Below are positions 20,545 through 30,907 of a stretch of 64,000 nt of DNA, piece after piece. The notes beneath the pieces are model-generated. The model ran no database searches and was not told the DNA's origin. It saw only the letters and a list, made by a program, of their open reading frames with translations. Made by a program: the position numbers and the translations under genes. The DNA comes from Serratia surfactantfaciens (GTDB lineage Bacteria > Pseudomonadota > Gammaproteobacteria > Enterobacterales > Enterobacteriaceae). The stretch's first letter is position 1, and each line of letters opens with the position of its first letter. The DNA is taken from the NCBI RefSeq assembly GCF_001642805.2, contig NZ_CP016948.1, positions 3,968,001 through 4,032,000 of the forward strand, read 5' to 3'.

Positions 20545-21117
20545 TTATTCCAACGCGCGGATAACCCGGCACGGCTGCCCCAGCGCCAGCACGTTGGCCG
20601 GGATGTCGCCGGTCACTACGCTGCCCGCACCGATGGTGGTGCCGTCACCGATGGTCACCCCCGGCAGGATCACCACGTTGCCGCCGATCCATACGTTGTT
20701 GCCGATGGACACCGGCTGCGCCGAGGTGCGGAAAGGAAAATCCGGATCGCCGGTGAAGCGTTCATCGGCCTTCAGCGGATGACTCGGCGTGTAGATTTGC
20801 ACGTTAGGGCCGACCAGCGTGTTATCGCCGATGGTGATGGTATTGCAGTCGAGGAACACCGCATTGACGTTGATAAAACAGTTCTTTCCGATGCGGACAT
20901 GTTGACCATAGTCGCACCAGAATGGCGTTTCAATCCAGCTTGCTTCTCCCCAGGCGCCGAACAGCTCGCCGAGCAGGCGGTTTTTTTCGTCCGCCTGATG
21001 CGAATCCAGCGCACCCAGGCATTTAGTCAACGCCCTCGCCCGGTGGTACATGGCGATCAGTTCTTCATCGCGGCTGTTGTACACCTGGCCGTTTAACAAT
21101 TTCTCTCTTTCCGTCAT
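20545..21117 (-). CDS. Sugar O-acetyltransferase, hexapeptide-repeat family (second copy)
   Basis: 190 residues from the ATG at 21117 with GGAG about 9 bases upstream. It has the Mac N-terminal domain and left-handed beta-helix repeats (IGDNTLVGPNVQIY, IGNNVWIGGNVVILPGVTIG); the catalytic His is in TPSHPLK. It is a paralogue of the 9494-10051 enzyme but clearly diverged, so the acceptor sugar may differ. It converges with the ECF sigma gene. Confidence 0.85.
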   Translation of the reverse strand: MTEREKLLNGQVYNSRDEELIAMYHRARALTKCLGALDSHQADEKNRLLGELFGAWGEASWIETPFWCDYGQHVRIGKNCFINVNAVFLDCNTITIGDNTLVGPNVQIYTPSHPLKADERFTGDPDFPFRTSAQPVSIGNNVWIGGNVVILPGVTIGDGTTIGAGSVVTGDIPANVLALGQPCRVIRALE

Positions 21118-21361
21118 CACGCGGGGCTCCAGCTTTTAACGCGGGTGAGGCGCGTTATACCGCTCTCACCGCCCGCTCTCCAGCGCTAAAATCGGCAATG
21201 TTGATTTGCCGCCCGCCTGCGGGAAAAAGTTGTGATACACCTCTCGTTTAACGCGGCCAACGCGCCTTTCTCTGCACTATCCTCAGGGGAAAAGGGGCAA
21301 CTCTCGGCGATTCGCCGTAATCATGGTAAAATCGGCTTTTTTACGTACCGGGATATTTGCG

Positions 21362-21874
21362 ATGAACTCAACCACCCAGGAAAAGCTGTTGGCGCAGGCG
21401 GAACGCCTCTGCCAGCAACGCAATGTGCGATTGACGCCGCAACGGCTGGAAGTGCTGCGTCTGATGACTCAGCAACCCGGTGCAATCAGCGCTTACGACC
21501 TGCTAGATCTGCTGCGCGTCGCCGAACCGCAGGCCAAGCCGCCGACGGTTTACCGCGCGCTGGATTTTCTGCTGGAGCAAGGTTTTATCCATAGGGTAGA
21601 GTCCGCCAACAGCTACGTGCTGTGCCATCACTTCGAACAGCCGATGCATACGTCCGCGCTGTTTATCTGCGATCGCTGCGGCCAGGTGACCGAACGCACT
21701 ACCGAGGGCGTAGAAGAAACGCTGCAGAAGCTGGCGCAGGAGGCCGGATTTGCGCTGCGGCACAGCGTGGTGGAGGCGCACGGTCTGTGTGCCGGCTGCG
21801 TGGAGGTTGAGGCTTGCGACAGCAAGCATGACTGCGCCGAACACGATCACAGCATCGCCATCAAGAAGAAGTAA
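21362..21874 (+). CDS. zur: Zinc uptake regulator Zur
   Basis: 170 residues from the ATG at 21362 (MNSTTQEKLLAQAERLCQQR); this N-terminus aligns with E. coli Zur. The DNA-binding half contains NVRLTPQRLEVLRLM and AKPPTVYRALDFLLEQGFIH. The zinc sites are ICDRCGQ, HGLCAGC and the tail CDSKHDCAEHDHS. It represses zinc-uptake genes when zinc is sufficient. Convergent with yjbJ. Confidence 0.96.
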   Translation: MNSTTQEKLLAQAERLCQQRNVRLTPQRLEVLRLMTQQPGAISAYDLLDLLRVAEPQAKPPTVYRALDFLLEQGFIHRVESANSYVLCHHFEQPMHTSALFICDRCGQVTERTTEGVEETLQKLAQEAGFALRHSVVEAHGLCAGCVEVEACDSKHDCAEHDHSIAIKKK

Positions 21875-21979
21875 GCAATACGAAGTCAGGTACTTCCTTG
21901 TACCTGCGGCCGGGACGCCAGAGGATGGGGCGACGCCGGCCTGCGCTGTGCGTGCCGCCTTCAATGGCGGCCCTGCAAA

Positions 21980-22189
21980 TTACCAGCGGTGTTTGGTGTG
22001 ATCTTCCCAGGCTTTCACCTCTTTCTCGGCCGCCTCTTTCTGATAACCGTAGCGTTCCTGAATTTTACCGACCAGCTGTTCGCGTTTCCCTTCGATGACC
22101 GTCAGATCGTCATCGGTCAGCTTGCCCCATTTTTCCTTCACTTTGCCTTTAAGCTGCTTCCAGTTACCGTCGGCTTGATCTTTATTCAT
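21980..22189 (-). CDS. yjbJ: CsbD-family stress protein YjbJ
   Basis: 69 residues, strongly charged (MNKDQADGNWKQLKGKVKEK start), predicted small helical protein. CsbD/YjbJ proteins accumulate in stationary phase and under osmotic or sigma-S-type stress in enterobacteria; molecular function is unknown. A perfect 16-bp dyad sits about 56 bases upstream. Confidence 0.95.
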   Translation of the reverse strand: MNKDQADGNWKQLKGKVKEKWGKLTDDDLTVIEGKREQLVGKIQERYGYQKEAAEKEVKAWEDHTKHRW

Positions 22190-22244
22190 AGTCTCTCCGT
22201 TAACCTGTGGTGAATCAGCGATCCCTGTAACCGGCCGGGGTTAA

Positions 22245-22260
22245 CCAGAAATATTTCTGG
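22245..22260. promoter_or_regulatory. 16-bp palindrome upstream of yjbJ
   Basis: CCAGAAATATTTCTGG is a perfect inverted repeat located 56-71 bases before the yjbJ start. It may be an operator; no regulator I know has exactly this site. Confidence 0.45.
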
Positions 22261-22503
22261 CTGATTACGCCCTCACCTTAAGGGTAATCACGCCCATTCA
22301 TTCGCCAGCCACAAGACTAATTCTAGTCAAAAAAATAAATTAAAATAAAAAAACCAGTATAAAAAACCATTAATAAATAAAATAAAAACAAAAAATGCCA
22401 ACAAACAAGAAGCTAACGTGAACAGGCCCGGACCGAAAACATGTAAGTAAACATGAATGAAAGCATAAAAAAATCTAATTTATTACCCAACAAAGTTTCT
22501 GGA
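22261..22503. other. AT-rich gap between yjbJ and dinF
   Basis: About 22320-22490 is very A/T-rich (many A-runs), unlike the GC-rich surroundings. I see no gene. It probably holds the yjbJ promoter and the downstream part of the dinF transcript. Confidence 0.5.
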
Positions 22504-23841
22504 CTAGCGTGCAGTAAACCAACTGCCACGCAGCTGGTGACGGTGCCAGATCCAGCCCAACGCCAAGCCGCGCAGCGCCAAAAACACCGCCAACGCCAGC
22601 CAGAGCCCATGGTTACCGAGCAGCGGCACGCTGAACAGCGCAATACCATATCCCGCCGCGGCCACCGCCATGCTGTTGCGCATCTCGGCGCCGCGCGTGG
22701 CGCCGATAAACATGCCGTCCAGCAAATAGCACCACACGCCGACCAGCGGCAGGATGACCTGCCAAGGTAAATAGTGGGCGGCTAACGCACGCAGCTCCGG
22801 CAAAGAGGTCAACGCCGCCACGATCTGCTGGCCGATGACGGCATAGGTCAGGCCAAAGGCCAACGCGACCAGCCCCGCCTGCCGACAGGCCGCGTGCCAC
22901 ACCTTGCGCAGCTGGCTGTCGTCCCGAGCGCCGTAGGCGTGGCCCGAATGGGCCTCCACCGCATAAGCGAAGCCGTCGAGCGCATAAGCGGTGAACGTCA
23001 GCAGATTCATCAATACCGCGTTGACCGCCACGACATCGCTCCCCAAGCGAGCGCCGAAGATGGTCAGCGACGCAAAACACAGTTGCAGCAACAATGAGCG
23101 CAACATGATGTCGCGGTTGAGCGCCAGCAGGCGGCGCAGATCGCCCCGCCAAGCCTCACACAGCATCGGCAAGGTGATGCCGCGCAGGCGCATCACCCGC
23201 CACGCCAGCCACAGGCCGAGCAGCAACGTGGCGTATTCGGCGATGGCGGTCGCCGCCGCCGCTCCCCGCACGTTCCAGCCCAGGCCCATCACCAGCCAGA
23301 TATCCAGCACAATGTTCAGCAGGTTGCCGACGATCAGCAGGATCACCGGCGCACGCACATACTGCACGCCGAGCAACCAGCCCAGCAGCACCAGATTGGC
23401 CAGCGCCGCCGGAGCGCTCAGCCAGCGGATCTCAAGAAAACGCCGCGCCTGTTCCAGCACGTCGGCATTGCCGCCGACGATCTGCAGCGCCAGTTCGATC
23501 AGCGGGTAGCGCAGCAGGACGATCGCCACCCCGGCCAACAGCGCCAGCAGCAGCGGTTGCATAAACGCGCGCGCCAGCGCCTGGGGGTTCTGCGCCCCCA
23601 GCGCCTGTGCCGCCAGGCCGGTCGTGCTCATGCGCAGGAACAGCAGCAGCATGAACAGAAAGCTGGTCGCCACCGCACCGATCGCCACGCCCCCCAGATA
23701 AATGGGGCTGTCGAGGTGGCCAATCACCGCAGTGTCCACCAGTCCGAGCAGCGGCACGGTGATATTGGAGAAAATCATCGGCAATGCCAGGCGCCACAGG
23801 GCTTTATCGGTGTCGCTGGTGAAGGCGGAAATCAAACGCAT
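22504..23841 (-). CDS. dinF: MATE-family efflux protein DinF
   Basis: 445 residues with about 12 hydrophobic segments and two MATE halves (N-terminal FSNITVPLLGLVDTAVIGHL). It follows lexA in the same direction, which is the E. coli lexA-dinF operon. DinF is damage-inducible and linked to resistance to oxidative stress and bile salts; substrates are uncertain. An attenuator-like hairpin separates it from lexA. Confidence 0.94.
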   Translation of the reverse strand: MRLISAFTSDTDKALWRLALPMIFSNITVPLLGLVDTAVIGHLDSPIYLGGVAIGAVATSFLFMLLLFLRMSTTGLAAQALGAQNPQALARAFMQPLLLALLAGVAIVLLRYPLIELALQIVGGNADVLEQARRFLEIRWLSAPAALANLVLLGWLLGVQYVRAPVILLIVGNLLNIVLDIWLVMGLGWNVRGAAAATAIAEYATLLLGLWLAWRVMRLRGITLPMLCEAWRGDLRRLLALNRDIMLRSLLLQLCFASLTIFGARLGSDVVAVNAVLMNLLTFTAYALDGFAYAVEAHSGHAYGARDDSQLRKVWHAACRQAGLVALAFGLTYAVIGQQIVAALTSLPELRALAAHYLPWQVILPLVGVWCYLLDGMFIGATRGAEMRNSMAVAAAGYGIALFSVPLLGNHGLWLALAVFLALRGLALGWIWHRHQLRGSWFTAR

Positions 23842-23885
23842 GATGAGATGTTCCCGTAACAGTGGCGAAGGGCAAAGTCAGAAAC

Positions 23886-23908
23886 AAAAACGCCCCAGAA
23901 CAGGGGCG
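23886..23908 (-). terminator. Hairpin between lexA and dinF
   Basis: On the minus strand the stem CGCCCC / GGGGCG with a TGTTCT loop (23891-23908) is followed by T5. It likely ends or attenuates lexA messages before dinF. Confidence 0.75.
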
Positions 23909-23942
23909 ATTGATACAGGGAGCGGTACGGATGGCGCGGCGT

Positions 23943-24551
23943 TTAAATCCAGTCGCCGTTGCGGATCACGCCAACCGCCAGCCCTTCGATAGTGAAATTC
24001 TGCTGACGCAGATCGACCACGATCGGTTGGAATTCGTTGTTCTCCGGCAGCAGCTCAACCACGTTGCCGTGTTTTTTCAGGCGCTTGACCGTCACTTCGT
24101 CTTCGATGCGCGCCACCACGACCTGGCCGTTGCGCACGTCTTGCGTTTTGTGCACCGCCAGCAGATCGCCATCCAGGATGCCGATGTCGCGCATCGACAT
24201 GCCGTTCACCCGCAGCAAGAAATCGGCGCTCGGTTTAAACAGGGAAGGATCCACCTGGTAGTGCCCTTCGATGTGCTGCTGCGCCAGCAGCGGCTCGCCG
24301 GCGGCGACGCGGCCGATCAGCGGCAGGCCTTCCTCTTCTTCCATCAGCAGGCGGATGCCGCGCGACGCGCCGGAGACGATTTCAATCACCCCTTTGCGCG
24401 CCAGCGCCTTCAGATGTTCTTCGGCGGCGTTAGGCGAGCGGAACCCCAGACGCATCGCGATCTCGGCACGCGTTGGCGGCATGCCCGTTTGCGAAATATG
24501 ATCACGAATCAGATCGTAGACCTCTTGCTGTCTGGTAGTTAGTGCTTTCAT
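23943..24551 (-). CDS. lexA: SOS repressor LexA
   Basis: 202 residues, identical length to E. coli LexA. The N-terminal wHTH includes [15 protein letters not shown]. The self-cleavage site Ala-Gly lies in RVAAGEPLL, the catalytic Ser in GMSMRDIG and the catalytic Lys in VTVKRLKK. RecA-stimulated autocleavage releases the SOS regulon. Two LexA boxes immediately upstream give autoregulation. Confidence 0.99.
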   Translation of the reverse strand: MKALTTRQQEVYDLIRDHISQTGMPPTRAEIAMRLGFRSPNAAEEHLKALARKGVIEIVSGASRGIRLLMEEEEGLPLIGRVAAGEPLLAQQHIEGHYQVDPSLFKPSADFLLRVNGMSMRDIGILDGDLLAVHKTQDVRNGQVVVARIEDEVTVKRLKKHGNVVELLPENNEFQPIVVDLRQQNFTIEGLAVGVIRNGDWI

Positions 24552-24559
24552 TCCGCCCC

Positions 24560-24575
24560 CTGTTTGTTTATACAG
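24560..24575. promoter_or_regulatory. LexA box 1 of lexA promoter
   Basis: CTGTTTGTTTATACAG matches CTG-N10-CAG. It lies 9 bases before the lexA start codon and pairs with a second box 5 bases away, the double-box arrangement of enterobacterial lexA. Confidence 0.92.
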
Positions 24576-24580
24576 TCTTG

Positions 24581-24596
24581 CTGTGAGTATATACAG
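24581..24596. promoter_or_regulatory. LexA box 2 of lexA promoter
   Basis: CTGTGAGTATATACAG matches CTG-N10-CAG. Confidence 0.92.
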
Positions 24597-24653
24597 GTAA
24601 GCGCGGATTGGGAACCGAAGAATAAATAAAAATCAGTCAGTAGGCGCCTTTCG

Positions 24654-25022
24654 TCAACCGAAATGCTGCCATAAGACCGTGCCCCAAACGAACAGCGCCA
24701 GCACGATCGCCAGCGACACCGCCGCCGATCCCATGTCCTTGGCCCGGCCGGACAGCTCGTGATGTTCGCTGCCGATGCGATCCACCACCGCCTCGATCGC
24801 GCTGTTCAGGATCTCGACGATCATCACCAGCGCTACCGATCCGATCAATAAAATGCGCGCTATCGCACCCACATCCAGCCACACAGCCAGTATGATAGCC
24901 AGGACGGTCGCCACCAGCTCCTGGCGGAACGCCGCCTCGTGTTGCCAGGCGGCGGAAAGCCCTTTATAGGAATAGCCGGCGGCCTTGATGATGCGGGTCA
25001 GGCCGGTTGCTTGGTTTGCCAT
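24654..25022 (-). CDS. dgkA: Diacylglycerol kinase
   Basis: 122 residues with three membrane helices; the catalytic and metal motif EILNSAIEAVVDRI is intact, plus GRAKDMGSAAV. It recycles diacylglycerol to phosphatidic acid in the inner membrane. It is divergent from plsB, another phospholipid-synthesis gene, as in E. coli. Confidence 0.98.
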   Translation of the reverse strand: MANQATGLTRIIKAAGYSYKGLSAAWQHEAAFRQELVATVLAIILAVWLDVGAIARILLIGSVALVMIVEILNSAIEAVVDRIGSEHHELSGRAKDMGSAAVSLAIVLALFVWGTVLWQHFG

Positions 25023-25170
25023 GTTTTCGTGCCTTTCTCAGAGGTCGGTCATAATAAAAAGAGTCTAGAACAGTCCGCGCTGACGGCTCCCGGTTTTCGA
25101 ACACCACAGATCTGCTACCCGGTTTCTGGTATGCTTGCGGCGCATTGCTAACAAGAGGCTTCACGTTGTT

Positions 25171-27636
25171 ATGTCAGGTTGGCGTAAAATTTATTATAAA
25201 CTATTGAATTTACCACTTAAATTGTTGGTAAGAAGTAAGGTCATCCCATCAGATCCGGTTACCGAGCTAGGGTTGGATCCCTCACGGCCGATTTTGTATG
25301 TTTTGCCTTACAATTCCAAGGCGGATTTGCTGACGCTGCGCACCCAGTGCCTGGCGCAGGATCTGCCCGATCCGCTCGACTCGCTGGAGATCGACGGCAC
25401 CGTGCTGCCGAGCTACGTGTTCATTCACGACGGCCCGCGCGTGTTCCGCTATTACACCCCGAAAGAAGAGTCGGTAAAACTGTTCCACGACTATCTGGAT
25501 CTGCATCGCAGCAATCCGGATCTCGACATCCAGATGCTGCCAGTTTCGGTGATGTTCGGCCGCTCGCCGGGCCGCGAAGGCCACGGCACGCCGCACCTGC
25601 GTCTGTTGAATGGCGTGCAGAAATTCTTCGCCGTGCTGTGGCTCGGCCGCGATAGCTTCGTGCGTTTCTCCAACACCGTTTCGCTGCGCCGCATGGCCAC
25701 CGAGCACGGCACGGATAAAACCATCGCGCAGAAACTGGCGCGCGTGGCGCGCATGCACTTCTCGCGTCAGCGCCTGGCCGCAGTAGGCCCAAGCCTGCCG
25801 GCCCGTCAGGATCTGTTCAACAAGCTGCTGGCGTCAAAGGCGATCGAAAAAGCGGTCGAGGACGAAGCGCGCAGCAAGAAGATCTCGCACGAGAAAGCCC
25901 AGCAGAACGCTATCGCGCTGATGGAAGAGATCGCCGCCGACTTCTCTTACGAAACCGTGCGTCTGTCCGATCGCGTGTTGAGCTGGACCTGGAACCGGCT
26001 GTATCAGGGTATCAACGTCACCAACGCCGAGCGCGTGCGCCAGCTGGCGCAGGACGGGCACGAGATCGTCTACGTGCCCTGCCACCGCAGCCACATGGAC
26101 TACCTGCTGTTGTCGTACGTGCTGTATCACCAGGGCCTGGTGCCGCCGCACATCGCCGCGGGCATCAACCTCAACTTCTGGCCGGCCGGTCCGATCTTCC
26201 GCCGTCTCGGCGCGTTCTTCATCCGCCGCACCTTCAAGGGCAACAAGCTCTACTCGACGGTGTTCCGCGAATACCTCGGCGAGCTGTTCACCCGCGGCTA
26301 CTCGGTGGAATACTTCGTGGAAGGCGGCCGTTCCCGCACCGGTCGTCTGCTGGAGCCGAAGACCGGCACCCTGTCGATGACCATCCAGGCGATGCTGCGC
26401 GGCGGCGCCCGTCCGATTACGCTGGTGCCGATCTACATCGGTTACGAGCACGTGATGGAAGTGGGCACCTACGCCAAAGAGCTGCGCGGCGCCACCAAGG
26501 AAAAAGAGAGCCTGCCGCAGATGGTGCGCGGCCTGCGCAAGCTGCGCAATCTGGGCCAGGGTTACGTCAACTTCGGCGAGCCATTGCCGCTGACGGCTTA
26601 TCTCAACCAGCACGTGCCGCAGTGGCGCGAGTCGATCGATCCGATCGAAGCCCAGCGCCCAAGCTGGCTGACGCCGACGGTCAACGATCTGGCCGGCCAG
26701 ATCATGGTGCGCATCAACAACGCCGCCGCGGCCAACGCCATGAACCTGTGTTCCACCGCGCTGCTGGCCTCGCGCCAGCGTTCGCTGACCCGCGAACAGC
26801 TGATTGAACAGCTCGAGTGCTACCTGCAGCTGATGCGCAACGCGCCTTACGCGCGTGACGTCACCGTGCCGACGCAAACGCCGGACGAGCTGCTGGATCA
26901 CGCGCTGAACATGAACAAGTTCGAGGTGGAGAAGGACAGCATCGGCGACATCATCATTCTGCCGCGCGAGCAGGCGGTGCTGATGACCTATTACCGCAAC
27001 AACATCCACCACTTGTTGGTGTTGCCGTCGTTGATCGCCAGCATCGTGATGCATCACCGCCGGGTATCGCGCGCCGAGCTGCTGCGCCAGATCGGCATGA
27101 TCTACCCGATGCTGAAGGCCGAGCTGTTCCTGCACAACGACAAGGAACAGCTGCCGGAGGTGCTCCGGCCGATGATCGACGAGCTGATCCGCCAACAGCT
27201 GATCTGCGACAAAGGCGACGAGCTGGTGCTGAACCCGGCGCGCATTCGCCCGCTGCAGTTGCTGGCCGCCGGGGTGCGCGAAACCCTGCAGCGCTACGCC
27301 ATCACCATGTCGATCCTCAGCGCCAACCCGAGCATCAACCGCGGCGCGCTGGAGAAAGAGAGCCGCATCATGGCGCAGCGCCTGTCGGTACTGCATGGCA
27401 TCAATGCGCCGGAGTTCTTCGACAAGGCGGTGTTCTCCACCCTGGTGGCGACATTGCGTGAAGAGGGCTATATCAACGACAGCGGTGACGCGATCCGCGA
27501 GCACACCCTCGAGGTGTATAACATGCTGAGCGATCTGATCACGCCGGAAATCAAGCTGACCATCGAAAGCGTTAATATGCCGGCGGAGACCAACGACCTG
27601 CCGCAAGCCGACGCGGAAGAAGAGCAAGACGAGTGA
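25171..27636 (+). CDS. plsB: Glycerol-3-phosphate 1-O-acyltransferase
   Basis: 821 residues from the ATG at 25171 ([20 protein letters not shown]); an in-frame start 36 bases earlier is not supported by homology. The HX4D active site ([10 protein letters not shown]) and the [11 protein letters not shown] and [11 protein letters not shown] motifs are present. It performs the first acylation of glycerol-3-phosphate at the inner membrane. It is slightly longer than E. coli PlsB (807). Confidence 0.98.
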   Translation: MSGWRKIYYKLLNLPLKLLVRSKVIPSDPVTELGLDPSRPILYVLPYNSKADLLTLRTQCLAQDLPDPLDSLEIDGTVLPSYVFIHDGPRVFRYYTPKEESVKLFHDYLDLHRSNPDLDIQMLPVSVMFGRSPGREGHGTPHLRLLNGVQKFFAVLWLGRDSFVRFSNTVSLRRMATEHGTDKTIAQKLARVARMHFSRQRLAAVGPSLPARQDLFNKLLASKAIEKAVEDEARSKKISHEKAQQNAIALMEEIAADFSYETVRLSDRVLSWTWNRLYQGINVTNAERVRQLAQDGHEIVYVPCHRSHMDYLLLSYVLYHQGLVPPHIAAGINLNFWPAGPIFRRLGAFFIRRTFKGNKLYSTVFREYLGELFTRGYSVEYFVEGGRSRTGRLLEPKTGTLSMTIQAMLRGGARPITLVPIYIGYEHVMEVGTYAKELRGATKEKESLPQMVRGLRKLRNLGQGYVNFGEPLPLTAYLNQHVPQWRESIDPIEAQRPSWLTPTVNDLAGQIMVRINNAAAANAMNLCSTALLASRQRSLTREQLIEQLECYLQLMRNAPYARDVTVPTQTPDELLDHALNMNKFEVEKDSIGDIIILPREQAVLMTYYRNNIHHLLVLPSLIASIVMHHRRVSRAELLRQIGMIYPMLKAELFLHNDKEQLPEVLRPMIDELIRQQLICDKGDELVLNPARIRPLQLLAAGVRETLQRYAITMSILSANPSINRGALEKESRIMAQRLSVLHGINAPEFFDKAVFSTLVATLREEGYINDSGDAIREHTLEVYNMLSDLITPEIKLTIESVNMPAETNDLPQADAEEEQDE

Positions 27637-27657
27637 TTTCGCCCGGCGCGGAAAAAC

Positions 27658-27685
27658 AAAAGGCACCCCATGGGGTGCCTTTTTT
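27658..27685. terminator. Bidirectional plsB/ubiA terminator
   Basis: Perfect palindrome AGGCACCCCATGGGGTGCCT (27661-27680) flanked by A- and T-runs between convergent plsB and ubiA. Confidence 0.93.
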
Positions 27686-27702
27686 CTTGCTTTGGGGAAC
27701 CG

Positions 27703-28575
27703 TTACCCCGGCAGATAACTCAACGCGATGCCGATAAACACCACCAGCCCGACATAGTTGTTCTGCAGGAAGGCTTTGAAGCAGGCGTCGCGCTCACGCC
27801 CGGCGATCTGCTTCTGCTGGTGAATAAACAACGCGCCCGCCAGCAGCAGCGACCAGTAAAACGCCCCGCCGAGCTGCGCCAGATACCCGACCCACGCCAG
27901 CAGCAACAGCGTCGCGAGCTGCAGCAGCCCGACGATCAGTTTGTCATAACGGCCGAACAGGATAGCGGTGGACTTGATGCCGATCTTGAGGTCGTCATCG
28001 CGATCGACCATCGCATACAGCGTGTCGTAGGCCACCGTCCAGCAGATGTTGGCCAGCAGCAACAGCCAGCAGCTGAGCGGCAGCGATTCGCTGACCGCCG
28101 CATAGCCCATCGGAATGCCCCAGCCGAACGCGGCACCCAGCACAAACTGCGGCAGGTTGGTCACCCGCTTCATGAACGGATACACCCAAGCCAACGCCAG
28201 CGCCGCCAGCGACAGCCAGATGGTCATCGCGTTCAGCGTCAGCACCAGGCAGAACGAGATCAGCACCAGCACCACGAACAGCACCTTGGCCTCTTTCGCG
28301 CTCACCCGGCCGCTCGGCATCGGCCGCCCGGCAGTGCGCTTCACGTAGCCGTCCACCGCGCGATCGGCGTAGTCATTCACCACGCAGCCAGCGGCGCGCA
28401 TCAGGAACACGCCGAGCACGAACACCACCAGAATCGACAGCGGCGGCACGCCTTTCCCGGCCAGCCACAGCGCCCACAGCGTCGGCCACAGCAGCAGCAG
28501 CGTGCCGATCGGTTTATCAATGCGCATCAAATGGCTGTAAGCCCGCCATTTACTTTGAGTCACGCTTCCCTCCAA
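27703..28575 (-). CDS. ubiA: 4-hydroxybenzoate octaprenyltransferase
   Basis: About 290 residues starting from a proposed TTG at 28575 (LEGSVTQSK lines up with the E. coli start MEWSLTQNK, same length, AGGAG 9 bases upstream). An ATG at 28596 overlapping ubiC's last codon would add 7 residues. Multiple membrane helices; the two Asp-rich prenyl-diphosphate sites NDYADRAVD and YAMVDRDDD are intact. It attaches the polyprenyl tail to 4-hydroxybenzoate in ubiquinone synthesis. Operon with ubiC. Confidence 0.95.
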   Translation of the reverse strand: MEGSVTQSKWRAYSHLMRIDKPIGTLLLLWPTLWALWLAGKGVPPLSILVVFVLGVFLMRAAGCVVNDYADRAVDGYVKRTAGRPMPSGRVSAKEAKVLFVVLVLISFCLVLTLNAMTIWLSLAALALAWVYPFMKRVTNLPQFVLGAAFGWGIPMGYAAVSESLPLSCWLLLLANICWTVAYDTLYAMVDRDDDLKIGIKSTAILFGRYDKLIVGLLQLATLLLLAWVGYLAQLGGAFYWSLLLAGALFIHQQKQIAGRERDACFKAFLQNNYVGLVVFIGIALSYLPG

Positions 28576-28592
28576 GGTCTTGCTCTCCTCTC

Positions 28593-29108
28593 TCATGCGG
28601 GAACCGCTGAATACAGCGGTGAAGCCGGTAAAAACAGTTCGGTCAGCAACAGCGGCTTCCCCGCCAACCGCAGCCGCGAACGGCGCGCCCAGAGCGCGTC
28701 CTGCCGGCCGATATGAATATAGTCACGGGTCAGATCGCCGCTGCTGAACAGATAGCGCCCGAGCGGCAGCGTGCCCAGATCCACCAATGCCTGATCGGGG
28801 CCGGTCAGCGTATTTTCCGGGATCACCGTGCGCCCCAACAGCCAGGGCTGGCCGTCGCCCAGCAGCACCACTTCGCGCAGCCAGTAGCGCGGGCTGTCGG
28901 GTAAGTGGTTCGCCTCGTCGCCCAGCGCTTCGCGCGTGACGAAGCATTCGCGCTGCGGTTCGACACGCACCTGGGCGCAATGACGTTCAAATCGGCGGGT
29001 CATGGAGCCTAACTCCATCAGCCAGTCGCTGACGGCGGCGGGCGCCGGAGGATCCTGTTCGGACAGCCACTCCAGCGGCGGCAGGATGGAATCCCTGATG
29101 CCAGACAT
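28593..29108 (-). CDS. ubiC: Chorismate lyase
   Basis: 171 residues. The chorismate lyase motifs [20 protein letters not shown], and the C-terminal [12 protein letters not shown] (catalytic Glu) are present. It converts chorismate to 4-hydroxybenzoate plus pyruvate, the substrate for UbiA encoded next. Confidence 0.95.
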   Translation of the reverse strand: MSGIRDSILPPLEWLSEQDPPAPAAVSDWLMELGSMTRRFERHCAQVRVEPQRECFVTREALGDEANHLPDSPRYWLREVVLLGDGQPWLLGRTVIPENTLTGPDQALVDLGTLPLGRYLFSSGDLTRDYIHIGRQDALWARRSRLRLAGKPLLLTELFLPASPLYSAVPA

Positions 29109-29353
29109 TGTTTTACTCCTCGCCTGGACCGCAGCCGGTACGGCGCGCCAGACGATACAAACTGTTAACAGGCCCCCATTGTAGCGCAGAAATGCGAAAG
29201 CGGCAGGCTGATTCGTGGCGAAAACGCCGCTCGCCTCGTCCGGAAAAACCGAAGTTCTGTCATCTTTTTGCCATCCGCATTCTCTATCTTCATTCCCCGG
29301 CGCGCTGGCGATTCTGTGATCGCACGCAAAGTTTCAGCTTCCTCGCGTTGTGT
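29109..29353. other. ubiC promoter region
   Basis: No gene on either strand; holds the ubiC 5' region. I cannot assign promoter boxes. Confidence 0.4.
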
Positions 29354-29371
29354 TATCTACGCGCGTAGATA
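29354..29371. promoter_or_regulatory. 18-bp palindrome, candidate LacI-family operator
   Basis: TATCTACGCGCGTAGATA is a perfect 18-bp dyad with a central GC, the architecture of LacI-type operators. It lies about 130 bases before the MFS gene, whose operon encodes a LacI-family regulator. Regulator binding is inferred. The rest of 29372-29500 shows no gene. Confidence 0.55.
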
Positions 29372-29500
29372 CTCTGATGCCGCAGCGTTGAATCGCCATG
29401 CGTCCGACATGATTTGCCGGCACACCTTTGTCGCCGACACCAGGGAAACCATCTTTAACCGCGCCCCTCAAGGCGCAGAACAAAAGAGGATAGCACTGCC

Positions 29501-30883
29501 ATGAGCGAAACAACGCTTGCCACTCCACAGTCCGCCGACGCCGCGCTGGCGGCCGATGAACGCCTGGCAACCAAAGAGGGGCGCAGCCAATTTTGGCGCG
29601 CCACCTTCTCCTGCTGGCTCGGCACCGCCATGGAATACGTCGATTTTGCGCTGTACGGCCTGGCGGCCGGCATGGTGTTCGGCGATGTGTTCTTCCCCGA
29701 AGCCACGCCGCTGGTCGCGCTGTTGGCAAGCTTCGCCACCTACTCCGTCGGCTTCGTCGCACGGCCTATCGGCGCGTTGGTGTTCGGCTGGATCGGCGAT
29801 CGCAAAGGCCGCCGCGTAGTGCTGATCACCACCGTGGCGCTGATGGGCCTCTCCACCACGCTGATCGGCCTGATCCCGTCCTATGCGCAAATCGGCGTCT
29901 GGGCCCCCGCCTGCCTGGTGATCCTGCGCTTCGCGCAGGGGTTCGGCGCCGGCGCGGAGCTGTCCGGCGGCGCGGTGATGCTGGCGGAGTACGCACCGGC
30001 CAAACGGCGCGGGCTGGTGGCGTCTATCATCGCCATCGGCTCCAACAGCGGTACCCTGCTGGCATCGCTGGTATGGCTGCTGGTGCTGCAGCTCGACAAA
30101 GAAGACCTGATGAGCTGGGGTTGGCGCATTCCGTTCCTCGCCAGCATTCTGATCGCCGGGGTGGCGCTGTATCTGCGCCGTCACGTACGGGAAACGCCGG
30201 TTTTCGAACGCGAGCTGCAGCAAAACCACCAGCGCATGCTGGACGCCGCCCATGCCGCGCCAGATACGCGCAGCTACCTGCAACGCACCAAGGCGTTCTG
30301 GGTGATGCTCGGCCTGCGCATCGGCGAGAACGGCCCCTCTTACCTGTGTCAGGGCTTTATCGTCGGTTACGTCGCCAAGGTGCTGATGGTCGATAAATCG
30401 GTGCCGGCGCTGGCAGTGTTGATCGCCTCGCTGTGCGGTTTTCTGGTGATCCCGCTGGCCGGTTGGTTGTCTGACCGTTTCGGCCGCCGCATCACCTACC
30501 GCTGGTTCTGCCTGCTGCTGGTGCTGTACGCCTTCCCGGCGTTCTGGCTGCTCGACAGCCGTGATCCGGCGATCGTCATCTCGGTGATCGTGGTCGGCAT
30601 GTGCATCGCGTCGCTGGGGATCTTCGGCGTGCAGGCGGCCTACGGCGTCGAACTGTTCGGCGTGAAGAACCGCTACTCCAAGATGGCGTTCGCCAAAGAG
30701 CTCGGCTCGATCCTCTCCGGCGGCACCGCGCCGCTGATCGCCACCGCGCTGCTGTCCGGTTTCGGTCACTGGTGGCCTGTCGCCTGCTATTTTGTTGTAA
30801 TGGCGGCCATCGGCTTAATCACCACCTTCTTTGCTCCCGAAACCCGCGGCCGCGATCTCAACCTGCCGCAGGATGCCGCGTAG
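29501..30883 (+). CDS. MFS transporter, metabolite:H+ symporter family
   Basis: 460 residues, about 12 membrane helices, of the ProP/ShiA-like MHS group (SCWLGTAMEYVDFALYGLAA; GWIGDRKGRRVVL; GGAVMLAEYAPAKRRG). It would import an organic acid, polyol or related metabolite. The downstream LacI-type regulator and nucleoside hydrolase are close and co-directional, so the cargo may be a nucleoside or a related riboside; that is context inference. Confidence 0.85.
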   Translation: MSETTLATPQSADAALAADERLATKEGRSQFWRATFSCWLGTAMEYVDFALYGLAAGMVFGDVFFPEATPLVALLASFATYSVGFVARPIGALVFGWIGDRKGRRVVLITTVALMGLSTTLIGLIPSYAQIGVWAPACLVILRFAQGFGAGAELSGGAVMLAEYAPAKRRGLVASIIAIGSNSGTLLASLVWLLVLQLDKEDLMSWGWRIPFLASILIAGVALYLRRHVRETPVFERELQQNHQRMLDAAHAAPDTRSYLQRTKAFWVMLGLRIGENGPSYLCQGFIVGYVAKVLMVDKSVPALAVLIASLCGFLVIPLAGWLSDRFGRRITYRWFCLLLVLYAFPAFWLLDSRDPAIVISVIVVGMCIASLGIFGVQAAYGVELFGVKNRYSKMAFAKELGSILSGGTAPLIATALLSGFGHWWPVACYFVVMAAIGLITTFFAPETRGRDLNLPQDAA

Positions 30884-30907
30884 CAAGAAGGCGAACAGGA
30901 TCCCAAT

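Noticed and set aside
25834..27666. A 610-codon open frame antisense to plsB (and similar long frames opposite uvrA, pgi, malF, lysC and shlA)
   Set aside because: High third-position GC removes stop codons on the opposite strand; the compositions (rich in His, Arg, Gln, Val) and lack of ribosome-binding sites mark them as shadows.
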